NCBI GenBank assembly: GCA_964502665.1
Contig: CAZCXP010000162.1
Location: 1-5,061 of the forward strand
Length of the DNA stretch: 5,061 nt
Direction: 5' to 3'
From: SOKG01 sp964502665
GTDB taxonomy: Bacteria > Chloroflexota > Dehalococcoidia > SZUA-161
Shown here: one piece after another, positions 1-5,061 of the stretch
Layout of the letters: each line of letters opens with the position of its first letter
Numbering within the stretch: the first letter of the stretch is position 1
The notes under the pieces: generated by a model
What the model was told of the DNA's origin: nothing
What the model saw: the letters and a program-made list of their open reading frames with translations, nothing else
The model's database searches: none
Translations under genes and position numbers: made by a program

Positions 1-2
1 GC

Positions 3-215
3 CAATGGGCCAGCGGATACGGCGTGCAACCTGCTGAGCTGTGGAAATGCTTGGATCGCGTGCCAATGGACTTCGTAGCCACGCTCAAGGAGGAACCAGA
101 ACCTGTACCAGTTGACCCTTTTTCTCAACTGACCGAAGAGGAAAAGGCTGAGCTTCTCCCCTTCCTGGATTTCGTCCGATGGAGGGTGAGGAGTCGGCCT
201 GCCTGGTTGCTCTAG
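3..215 (+). CDS. 3' end of an unrecognised gene (partial, open at the window edge)
   Basis: The frame is open from the left edge to a TAG at 213-215. The first in-window start candidate is a GTG at 24 with no convincing Shine-Dalgarno, so the real start is probably outside the window. The visible product has a segment reading YGVQPAELWKCLDRVP, a proline- and acid-rich linker (KEEPEPVPVDP), and an amphipathic, charged helix (LTEEEKAELLPFLDFVRWR), ending in RPAWLL. I do not recognise a family. The 'YGVQPAELW' stretch is loosely like the last helix of XRE-type helix-turn-helix domains (ALGVSPEELW), which would make this the tail of a small regulator, but that is only a guess. The helix also resembles one in the small protein at 4744-4965. 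A promoter-like sequence starts directly after the stop, so the gene ends cleanly before the gyrB leader. Confidence 0.4.
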   Translation, partial: QWASGYGVQPAELWKCLDRVPMDFVATLKEEPEPVPVDPFSQLTEEEKAELLPFLDFVRWRVRSRPAWLL

Positions 216-244
216 TTCACATCGGTGTCAAAATGTGATACAAT
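216..244 (+). promoter_or_regulatory. Sigma-70-type promoter candidate for gyrB
   Basis: TTCACA at 216-221 and TACAAT at 239-244 are separated by 17 bp. Each hexamer differs from the housekeeping consensus (TTGACA / TATAAT) at one position. Transcription would start near 251, giving a leader of about 200 nt before the gyrB ATG at 452. The -35 hexamer begins on the base after the upstream stop codon. This is called from sequence match and position only. Confidence 0.5.
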
Positions 245-451
245 AAATTATGCACGCTAGTAACACGCTAGTCTATGCTAACCTAGTCAATACTGTCTAT
301 GATAACAAGCTCATTATCCCCTCCAAGTCCTTCTCTCCCTTGATCAAAGGCGCTGCTTTTTTTGGACACGCTTTGTTAAGGCCCTCCCTGGACACTGAAT
401 CACCCCTGAGCCCGATGTTGGTAGCATCCATGCCTCGAAGCTAGGAGATAA
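245..451 (+). other. Long, relatively A+T-rich gyrB leader region
   Basis: This stretch between the promoter candidate and gyrB holds no gene I can support. An open frame at 250-444 has no Shine-Dalgarno, low-complexity composition and no recognisable motif. Visible landmarks are short direct repeats (253-307), a small dyad GATAA-N8-TTATC (301-318), a run of seven T at 357-363 preceded only by a weak 4-bp stem (CCTT/AAGG, 338-350), and the gyrB Shine-Dalgarno AGGAG at 443-447. I recognise no riboswitch or T-box. The leader is long for a housekeeping gene, so post-transcriptional or supercoiling-linked control is possible but unshown. Confidence 0.35.
253..307 (+). repeat. Two pairs of short direct repeats just downstream of the gyrB promoter candidate
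   Basis: CACGCTAGT occurs at 253-261 and 264-272, an 11-bp period or about one helical turn. GTCTATGNTAAC occurs at 271-282 (N=C) and 295-306 (N=A), 24 bp apart. The core CTAGT appears a third time at 283-287. The cluster starts at the predicted transcription start, where a repressor or other regulator could bind. Alternatively it is chance or replication-slippage structure in A+T-rich DNA. Confidence 0.4.
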
Positions 452-2356
452 ATGAAAGACAAGAGTAATCACTATACTGCTGCAGATATCCAGGTGCTCG
501 GCGGCATTGAGGCGGTGCGTATGCGCCCCAGCATGTATATCGGCAGCACCGACCGACGGGGGCTTCATCACCTTGTCAACGAGATTGTGGACAACAGCAT
601 CGACGAGGCGATGGCAGGATACTGCGATAAGATCGAGGTCATTATCCACGAGGATTGCGTGGTTAGCGTAGCCGATAATGGCAGGGGCATCCCCGTGGAA
701 ATCCATCCCACCACGAAAGTCTCAGCCCTGGAGACGGTGATGACCACCCTTCACGCTGGGGGCAAATTCGGGAGCGGCAGCTACAGGGTTTCCGGTGGGC
801 TGCACGGCGTCGGCGGCTCGGTGGTAAACGCTCTCTCTTCCTGGGCGAGGGTGGATGTGAGGCGGAACGGCAATCTCTACCGCCAGGAGTACGAGCGCGG
901 CGTCCCCAAGGAGCCGGTGAAGAAGGTCGGCAATGCCGAGGGCAGCGGCACCCTGATGAGCTTTCTCGCCGATGAGCAGATTTTCGGCGAGATTGACTAT
1001 AGCTTCGATGTGCTGGCGCAGTCGTTCCGCGAGATGGCGTATTTGAATAGAGGGGTGGAGATTTGGTTTAGAGACGAACGCTCCGGTGATGAGAAGACCC
1101 TCTACTTTGAAGGCGGCATTGTCAGTTTTGTGCGTCACCTCAACCGCAAGCGGACTGTACTGCAGCAAATGCCGGTCTACATCTCCAAGATGGTCAACAG
1201 CACTTCGGTGGAGGTTGCCCTTCAGTATAACGATGGCTTCACCGAGTCCACCTTGAGCTTTGCCAATTGCATCAATACCGCGGATGGCGGCACCCACCTC
1301 ACCGGCTTCCGCTCGGCGCTTACACGCGTCCTCAATGACTATGCCCGAAAGTACAAGCTGCTCAAGGAGAGTGAAGCCAACCTTACCGGCGATGATGTCA
1401 GGGAGGGGTTGACGGCGATAATAAGTGTCAAGCTTACCGATCCTCAGTTCGAGGGGCAGACCAAGGCGAGGCTGGGCAACCTGGATGTCAAGAGCCAGGT
1501 GGAATCGGTGTTCGCTGAGGGCCTGGCATATTACCTTGAGGAACACCCCGGCGAGGGCAAGAGGCTCATTGAGAAATGCCTTACGGCTGCCCGGGCCCGC
1601 GAGGCGGCGCGCAAGGCTCGCGACCTGGTTACCAGGAAAGGGCTGTATGATACTTCTACCCTGCCGGGCAAGCTTGCCGACTGCTCGGAGAAGGACCCCG
1701 CCGGATCTGAGCTATATATCGTCGAAGGGGACTCCGCCGGTGGTTCGGCGAAGCAGGGGCGGGACCGGCGCTTTCAGGCGATACTGCCGCTTAAGGGCAA
1801 GATCCTGAACGTGGAAAAGGCTCGCCCCGAAAAAATGCTGGCTCACGAAGAGATCCGCGCTCTGATTACCGCTGTGGGCGCGGGCAACGGCGCCGAGTTC
1901 GATGTCTCCAAGCTGCGCTACCATCGTGTCATCATTATGACCGACGCCGATGTCGACGGCTCCCACATCCGTACGCTGCTGCTCACCTTTTTCTACCGCT
2001 ACATGGTGGAGCTCATCGAGAACGGGCACCTGTTCATAGCTCAACCTCCTCTCTACCGCATCAAGAAGGGCAAGGAGCAACGCTGGGTCTATACGGACAA
2101 GGAAAAGGATGCCCTGCTGGCCAAGTTGGGGGGTAAGGGGGTGGATGTTCAGCGCTACAAAGGGCTGGGGGAGATGAACCCGCAGCAACTCTGGGAGACT
2201 ACCATGGATCCCCAGAAGCGTATCATGCTGCAGGTCGAGATTGAGGATGCGGTGCGTGCCCACGAGATCGTCCAGACGCTAATGGGGGAGGAGGTTCCAC
2301 CCCGCAAAGCCTTCATCCAGGCTCACGCTCTACAGGTGAGGAATCTGGACGTTTAA
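452..2356 (+). CDS. gyrB: DNA gyrase subunit B
   Basis: ATPase subunit of DNA gyrase, the type IIA topoisomerase that introduces negative supercoils as a GyrA2B2 complex in the cytoplasm. At 634 residues it is the usual short GyrB without the large gammaproteobacterial insertion. The GHKL ATPase domain has E44 (catalytic base, in NEIVDNSIDEA), N48 (Mg binding), D75 in ADNGRGIP, the ATP lid GGLHGVG at 115-121, R138 at the coumarin-contact position, and the transducer QTK loop at 336-338. The Toprim domain has E425 in VEGDSAGG, PLKGKILNVEKA at 446-457, and the DADVDG metal site (D498, D500, D502). The C-terminal QRYKGLGEMNP (567-577) and the TMDP segment that follows are typical. The ATG at 452 has AGGAG at 443-447. 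All key residues are present, so it should be active. ParE is the main alternative, but the overall spelling, including the MGEEVPPR tail, favours GyrB. No gyrA, dnaA or recF is adjacent. Confidence 0.97.
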   Translation: MKDKSNHYTAADIQVLGGIEAVRMRPSMYIGSTDRRGLHHLVNEIVDNSIDEAMAGYCDKIEVIIHEDCVVSVADNGRGIPVEIHPTTKVSALETVMTTLHAGGKFGSGSYRVSGGLHGVGGSVVNALSSWARVDVRRNGNLYRQEYERGVPKEPVKKVGNAEGSGTLMSFLADEQIFGEIDYSFDVLAQSFREMAYLNRGVEIWFRDERSGDEKTLYFEGGIVSFVRHLNRKRTVLQQMPVYISKMVNSTSVEVALQYNDGFTESTLSFANCINTADGGTHLTGFRSALTRVLNDYARKYKLLKESEANLTGDDVREGLTAIISVKLTDPQFEGQTKARLGNLDVKSQVESVFAEGLAYYLEEHPGEGKRLIEKCLTAARAREAARKARDLVTRKGLYDTSTLPGKLADCSEKDPAGSELYIVEGDSAGGSAKQGRDRRFQAILPLKGKILNVEKARPEKMLAHEEIRALITAVGAGNGAEFDVSKLRYHRVIIMTDADVDGSHIRTLLLTFFYRYMVELIENGHLFIAQPPLYRIKKGKEQRWVYTDKEKDALLAKLGGKGVDVQRYKGLGEMNPQQLWETTMDPQKRIMLQVEIEDAVRAHEIVQTLMGEEVPPRKAFIQAHALQVRNLDV

Positions 2357-2359
2357 AGC

Positions 2360-2372
2360 AGCGGATTCCGCT
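2360..2372 (+). terminator. Small hairpin after gyrB, weak terminator candidate
   Basis: AGCGGA-T-TCCGCT is a perfect 13-bp dyad starting 4 nt after the gyrB stop, best folded as a 5-bp stem (AGCGG/CCGCT) with an ATT loop. No T-tract follows, so it is not a classical intrinsic terminator. It may be a 3'-end stabilising hairpin or chance. Confidence 0.22.
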
Positions 2373-2477
2373 ATTCCCATACCTATGTTAGGTGTCAGAA
2401 CTCTGCCTCTCCATCATACCGCCGTGATGCTGCAACTGGTCTCTCTGGTCGGGATTATGGTATACCCTGAGTCAACC

Positions 2478-2506
2478 TTGTGGCTTTCCTGATTTGATGT
2501 TTTAAT
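2478..2506 (+). promoter_or_regulatory. Weak promoter candidate upstream of the site-2 protease gene
   Basis: TTGTGG (2478-2483) and TTTAAT (2501-2506) are spaced 17 bp apart. The -10 matches consensus at five of six positions but the -35 at only three. It lies about 30 bp before the start codon. The rest of the 178-bp gap after gyrB shows only a GGTATACC palindrome (2459-2466) and a tandem CTGGTC (2436-2441, 2445-2450), both without a clear role. Confidence 0.25.
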
Positions 2507-2534
2507 AGGGACAAAACAGTCGCCTCATAGTCGG

Positions 2535-3659
2535 ATGCTTATGAAGATTTCTTTCACTTTGGGCAAGATTATGGGTATCCCCATTGGGATAAACTATTCC
2601 TGGTTCATAACCTTCTTCCTGATAACTGCCACCCTGGGGCAGTACGTTTTCCCGTGGCTCTATCCCGATTGGGCGACTCCGGTATACTGGATTGCCGGGC
2701 TTTGCACCAGCTTGCTTTTCTTCGCCTCGTTAATAGCCCATGAGCTGGCACACAGCCTGGTTGCTGTTAGAAACGGCATCGAGGTGAAGAGTATAACCCT
2801 GTTCATCTTCGGTGGTGCAGCCAGGATATCGCGAGAGGCACCCAGAGCCAGCACTGAGCTGCTCATGGCGGTTGCAGGCCCCCTAACAAGCGTAGCGCTA
2901 GCCGGCGTTTTTGCCCTTATCTGGCTGCTGAGCAGGAACAACTTGGAACCCTTAGCTGCTATGAGTACTTACCTTTGCTGGGTTAATCTAGCGCTGGCTG
3001 CGTTCAACATGCTGCCCGGGTTCCCACTGGATGGAGGCAGGGTGCTTCGTTCTATCATATGGTGGCGCAGTGGAAGCTACAGGAAGGCGACCCGCATCGC
3101 CACTCTCAGCGGGCAGGCTTTCGGCTGTTTGCTCATCCTAAGTGGGCTGGCCATCGGGGCCTTTGTCTATTGGATTAATGGCCTTTGGCTGGCCCTGCTG
3201 GGGGGGTTCCTCTTCGCTGCCGCCCGGGCGAGCTACCGGCAGGCGGTACTGCGTGACAGTCTCCAGGGTCTCACCGCCCAGGAGTTGATGACCAGCCACT
3301 GCCAGATGGTGCCTGAGCAGTTGACTATTGAGGCGTTGGTTAACGAGTATCTCCTGCCGGCTGGGCATAGATGTCTGTTGGTTGGTGAGTGGGGTCGGGT
3401 CAGCGGGATCATTACTCTGCAGGATGCAAAGCTGGTCCCGAAGCGGCGCTGGCACATCACCCCGGTGGCTGAGGCTATGACCCCGGCAGGGAAGCTGGGG
3501 GTGGTTTATCCTGGTGACGATGGGCTCACTGTACTGGAGAGAATGCAAGAAGGGGACATCGGCCTGTTACTGGTAGTGTCCGGGGGGAGGGTTGTCGGGG
3601 TTATCGAGCGGGATCGTTTGCCTGAATTGAGTCGGCTCCGTTCGAAGTCGGGGGTATAG
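2535..3659 (+). CDS. Site-2 protease family (M50) intramembrane metalloprotease with two CBS domains
   Basis: Membrane-embedded zinc protease that cuts substrates within or near transmembrane helices; the substrate here is unknown. Hydrophobic segments lie at about residues 20-40, 50-75, 107-131, 141-163 and 195-230. The zinc site is HELAH (H69, E70, H73), with the third ligand D166 in NMLPGFPLDGGR (158-169). FGG at 92-94 and AGPLTS at 114-119 are typical of the family. The cytosolic C-terminus carries two CBS motifs (about 248-303 and 311-365), each with the ELMT/EAMT opening and a V(S/V)G(I/V)I strand; in relatives such a pair binds adenine nucleotides and may gate activity. There is no PDZ domain, so it is unlike RseP. 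The start could be the ATG at 2535 or at 2541. The second gives MKISFTLGKIMGIPI, the common family N-terminus, and GGA at 2533-2535 would sit 5 nt before it. Neither has a strong Shine-Dalgarno. It may be monocistronic, as gaps lie on both sides. Confidence 0.93.
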   Translation: MLMKISFTLGKIMGIPIGINYSWFITFFLITATLGQYVFPWLYPDWATPVYWIAGLCTSLLFFASLIAHELAHSLVAVRNGIEVKSITLFIFGGAARISREAPRASTELLMAVAGPLTSVALAGVFALIWLLSRNNLEPLAAMSTYLCWVNLALAAFNMLPGFPLDGGRVLRSIIWWRSGSYRKATRIATLSGQAFGCLLILSGLAIGAFVYWINGLWLALLGGFLFAAARASYRQAVLRDSLQGLTAQELMTSHCQMVPEQLTIEALVNEYLLPAGHRCLLVGEWGRVSGIITLQDAKLVPKRRWHITPVAEAMTPAGKLGVVYPGDDGLTVLERMQEGDIGLLLVVSGGRVVGVIERDRLPELSRLRSKSGV

Positions 3660-3663
3660 GCGT

Positions 3664-3685
3664 GCCCCTGATGTAGCTCAGGGGC
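3664..3685 (+). terminator. Hairpin after the protease gene, probable transcript end
   Basis: GCCCCTGA-TGTAGC-TCAGGGGC is a perfect 8-bp, G+C-rich stem with a 6-nt loop, beginning 4 nt after the protease stop codon. It can be extended by two G-T wobbles and a C-G pair. Only a poor T-tract follows (GTGCTTGCC), so release may be inefficient or factor-assisted. Its place between a stop codon and a strong promoter supports a boundary role. Confidence 0.5.
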
Positions 3686-3688
3686 GTG

Positions 3689-3710
3689 CTTGCCAATTAA
3701 GAGGGGCAAG
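3689..3710. promoter_or_regulatory. Inverted repeat spanning the pdxS promoter spacer, possible operator
   Basis: CTTGCC (3689-3694) and GGCAAG (3705-3710) form a 6-bp dyad with a 10-bp centre. The left arm overlaps the -35 hexamer and the right arm ends 2 bp before the -10. A protein bound here would cover the promoter. No regulator is encoded nearby and the arms are short, so the function is only inferred. Confidence 0.3.
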
Positions 3711-3718
3711 TGTAGAAT
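3690..3718 (+). promoter_or_regulatory. Near-consensus sigma-70-type promoter for pdxS
   Basis: TTGCCA (3690-3695) and TAGAAT (3713-3718) are separated by exactly 17 bp, each one base away from consensus. A start near 3725 would give a leader of about 47 nt before the pdxS ATG. The spacing, match and position make this the most convincing promoter in the window. Confidence 0.6.
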
Positions 3719-3771
3719 ATAAGATCATGACATAAATAAGCAGGTTTCGGTCTCGGAGAGGAGGAGGCAGG

Positions 3772-4653
3772 ATGGAGAAAGGTACGTGGACAGTTAAAAC
3801 AGGGCTCGCCCAGATGCTGAAGGGCGGCGTGATTATGGATGTGACCACCCCGGAGCACGCCAAGATAGCTGAGGAGGCGGGGGCTTGTGCCGTCATGGCG
3901 CTGGAGCGTGTGCCGGCGGACATTCGTGCTGCCGGTGGCGTGGCGCGGATGGCAGACCCCACGGTGATCCTGGCCATCATGGATATGGTGACTATACCGG
4001 TAATGGCCAAGTGCCGCATTGGACACTTCGTTGAAGCGCAGGTGCTTGAGGAACTGGGAGTGGATTACATCGATGAGTCCGAGGTTCTTACCCCTGCCGA
4101 TGAGAGCCATCACATATATAAGCATGAATTCAAGGTTCCCTTCGTCTGTGGCTGCCGCGACCTCGGGGAGGCGCTGCGCAGGATTGGTGAGGGGGCGGCG
4201 ATGATCCGGACCAAGGGCGAGGCGGGGACGGGGAACATCGTCGAGGCAGTGAGGCACATGAGGGCAGTGATGGACGGTATCAGGAAGCTGCATAGCATGC
4301 CCGACGATGAGCTGATGGCCGAGGCGAAGGCTCTTGGCGCTCCCTTCGAGCTGGTGCAGGAGGTGCACCGAACCGGGAAATTGCCCGTGGTCAATTTCGC
4401 TGCCGGGGGTGTGGCCACTCCTGCCGATGCTGCGCTGATGATGCAGCTGGGGGCTGACGGTGTCTTCGTTGGCTCCGGCATATTTAAATCCGATAACCCC
4501 GAAGCCATGGCCAAGGCTATCGTTAAGGCTACAACCCACTTTATGGACGCGGGGGCCATCGCCGAGGCCTCCAAGGGGCTGGGTGCGGCCATGCCGGGGC
4601 TGGATGTGAGGACGATCCCCGAAGTGGAATTGCTGGCGCCTCGGGGTTGGTAG
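3772..4653 (+). CDS. pdxS: Pyridoxal 5'-phosphate synthase, lyase (synthase) subunit
   Basis: Makes pyridoxal 5'-phosphate from ribose 5-phosphate, glyceraldehyde 3-phosphate and ammonia in the DXP-independent pathway. The ammonia normally comes from the glutaminase PdxT in a 12+12 complex. The 293-residue (beta/alpha)8 barrel matches the family length end to end. D23 lies in GGVIMDV, and K80 in VMAKCRIGH is the lysine that forms the Schiff base with the sugar phosphate. K148 in RTKGEAGTGN is the second catalytic lysine. VPFVCGCRDLGEA (122-134), VNFAAGGVATPADAA (207-221) and the phosphate loop GSGIF (234-238) are intact. The C-terminus keeps the RGW ending seen in relatives. The ATG at 3772 is preceded by a strong AGGAGG (3762-3767). 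Unlike the common pdxS-pdxT operon, the next gene downstream is not pdxT, so the glutaminase must be encoded elsewhere. Confidence 0.97.
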   Translation: MEKGTWTVKTGLAQMLKGGVIMDVTTPEHAKIAEEAGACAVMALERVPADIRAAGGVARMADPTVILAIMDMVTIPVMAKCRIGHFVEAQVLEELGVDYIDESEVLTPADESHHIYKHEFKVPFVCGCRDLGEALRRIGEGAAMIRTKGEAGTGNIVEAVRHMRAVMDGIRKLHSMPDDELMAEAKALGAPFELVQEVHRTGKLPVVNFAAGGVATPADAALMMQLGADGVFVGSGIFKSDNPEAMAKAIVKATTHFMDAGAIAEASKGLGAAMPGLDVRTIPEVELLAPRGW

Positions 4654-4686
4654 GCTGGGTTTGGGGCGGATGGCGGAGCACTCAGC
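4654..4686 (+). terminator. Imperfect hairpin right after pdxS, weak terminator candidate
   Basis: GCTGGGT (4654-4660) can pair with ACTCAGC (4680-4686) over 7 bp with one G-T wobble, enclosing a G-rich 19-nt loop. It starts on the base after the pdxS stop codon. No T-tract follows. It could mark the pdxS transcript end, but the large loop makes this uncertain. Confidence 0.27.
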
Positions 4687-4743
4687 TTGTGAGATGAGAG
4701 GCACATAGGGATCGCTATTCGCTACCAAAGAGGAGCCGACAAA

Positions 4744-4965
4744 ATGGGTTATCGAAAAAGAAGCAAGGAAATCCTACTGGACAGAGTCAATAGCTTATCT
4801 GAAAAAGAACTTGATGAGGTGCTGACTTTTGTTGAGTTCCTGAAGATTCGAGAAAAGCCATGGTTCGTTGACTATGTAAATGAAAGGACAAGTGAAGCAT
4901 TGCAAGCCAAAGAGGCGGGGGAGAAGTTTGTGACTATCGAAGAACTTCAAAGGGAACTCAGCTAG
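4744..4965 (+). CDS. Small antitoxin-like protein of a probable type II toxin-antitoxin pair
   Basis: A 73-residue, highly charged protein with no membrane segment. The N-terminal half (about 6-37) is an amphipathic helical region with the LSEKELDEVLTFVEFLK pattern seen in DUF2281-type and similar small antitoxins. The C-terminal half (about 40-73), with WFVDYVNERTSEALQAKEAG followed by TIEELQREL, resembles the toxin-binding tails of RelB/ParD-like antitoxins. AGAGGAG at 4729-4735 sits 8 nt before the ATG. The start of a RelE/ParE-like reading frame follows 10 nt after the stop, which is the usual antitoxin-toxin order and supports the role. The gene is visibly more A+T-rich and lysine-rich than pdxS and gyrB, consistent with acquisition by transfer. 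The family name is from pattern memory and may be wrong; the antitoxin role is an inference from both sequence style and neighbour. Confidence 0.65.
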   Translation: MGYRKRSKEILLDRVNSLSEKELDEVLTFVEFLKIREKPWFVDYVNERTSEALQAKEAGEKFVTIEELQRELS

Positions 4966-4975
4966 GAATGGCTGT

Positions 4976-5061
4976 ATGGCTGTCAAGTATAGGCTTGAGC
5001 TATCGCCAGCAGCATTTTGTGGAAGATGATTTGATTATAGTTACCATAGTGGGGACAAGAG
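4976..5061 (+). pseudogene. Remnant of a RelE/ParE-type toxin gene, internally deleted (runs off the window)
   Basis: From the ATG at 4976 the frame reads MAVKYRLELSPAA, a typical RelE/ParE toxin N-terminus, then meets a TGA at 5027-5029 after only 17 codons. AGGA at 4964-4967 is 8 nt upstream, a good spacing for this start. In another frame (codons beginning at 5016, open to the window end) the sequence reads FVEDDLIIVTIVGTR, which fits the last strands of the same toxins (the 'VEDD-hydrophobic-VGHR' region near the C-terminus). The two pieces abut at about 5012-5018, whereas an intact toxin of about 85-95 residues has roughly 50-60 residues between them. The simplest reading is an internal deletion with a frame change, so no functional toxin is made. 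An alternative ATG at 4968 joins to the second frame directly, but its first residues (MAVWLSSIGLS) match nothing I know and it has no spaced Shine-Dalgarno. Confidence 0.55.

Noticed and set aside
338..363. Intrinsic attenuator in the gyrB leader (stem CCTT/AAGG followed by seven T)
   Set aside because: The stem is only 4 bp and is separated from the T-run by six bases, too weak for a credible terminator.
250..444. Open frame of 64 codons in the gyrB leader
   Set aside because: It has no Shine-Dalgarno, and its ATG falls at the predicted transcription start. The product has no recognisable motif and a composition typical of non-coding A+T-rich DNA. A leaderless peptide cannot be excluded but nothing supports it.
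722..1546. Antisense open frame (274 codons) opposite gyrB
   Set aside because: It is a shadow of gyrB codon usage, with no start signal and no recognisable product.
3664..3730. tRNA-like element: GTAGCTCAGGGG resembles the D-arm (A box) of tRNAs
   Set aside because: There is no D-stem partner, no 7-nt anticodon loop and no GGTTCGAATCC-like T-arm downstream. The match is better explained by the terminator-like hairpin GCCCCTGA/TCAGGGGC.
3697..4728. Long antisense open frame (343 codons) opposite pdxS
   Set aside because: It is the complement of a strongly conserved pdxS gene whose G+C-rich third positions keep the reverse frame open. Its product is rich in His/Pro/Arg with no motif.
4693..4743. 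Dedicated promoter for the antitoxin-like gene
   Set aside because: TTGTGA at 4687-4692 has no acceptable -10 at a normal spacing. I could not support a promoter, so the gene may be read through from pdxS or use an unrecognised one.

Overview
The window looks like chromosomal bacterial DNA of moderately high G+C. It carries three well-recognised genes, all on the + strand: gyrB (452-2356), an intramembrane site-2 protease gene with a C-terminal CBS pair (2535-3659), and pdxS (3772-4653). They are flanked by small accessory genes. The left edge has the 3' end of an unrecognised gene (3-215). The right edge has a small antitoxin-like gene (4744-4965) followed by what looks like the remnant of a RelE/ParE-type toxin (4976-5061, running off the window). 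GyrB is the short form without the insertion seen in gammaproteobacterial GyrB. Together with the spelling of PdxS and the gene mix, this would suit a Chloroflexota (Dehalococcoidia-like) or similar genome. That placement is an impression from memory of these families, not something the sequence proves.

Layout: a good promoter-like pair (216-244) begins right after the first stop codon and precedes a leader of about 200 nt containing short direct repeats, then gyrB. A 178-bp gap with only a small dyad and a weak promoter candidate separates gyrB from the protease gene. The 112-bp gap between the protease gene and pdxS is compact: an 8-bp perfect hairpin just after the stop, then a near-consensus promoter (TTGCCA-17-TAGAAT) with an inverted repeat spanning its spacer, then a strong Shine-Dalgarno. 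A 90-bp gap follows pdxS before the antitoxin-like gene.

The genes do not form one pathway. GyrB is the ATPase/Toprim subunit of DNA gyrase, the protease is a membrane metalloprotease probably controlled by nucleotide binding to its CBS domains, and PdxS makes the pyridoxal 5'-phosphate ring. Neither gyrA nor pdxT, the usual partners, lies next to its counterpart here. I see no novel multi-gene system. The most informative oddity is the right edge: an intact antitoxin-like gene followed by a toxin whose N- and C-terminal ends survive in two different frames with the middle missing.
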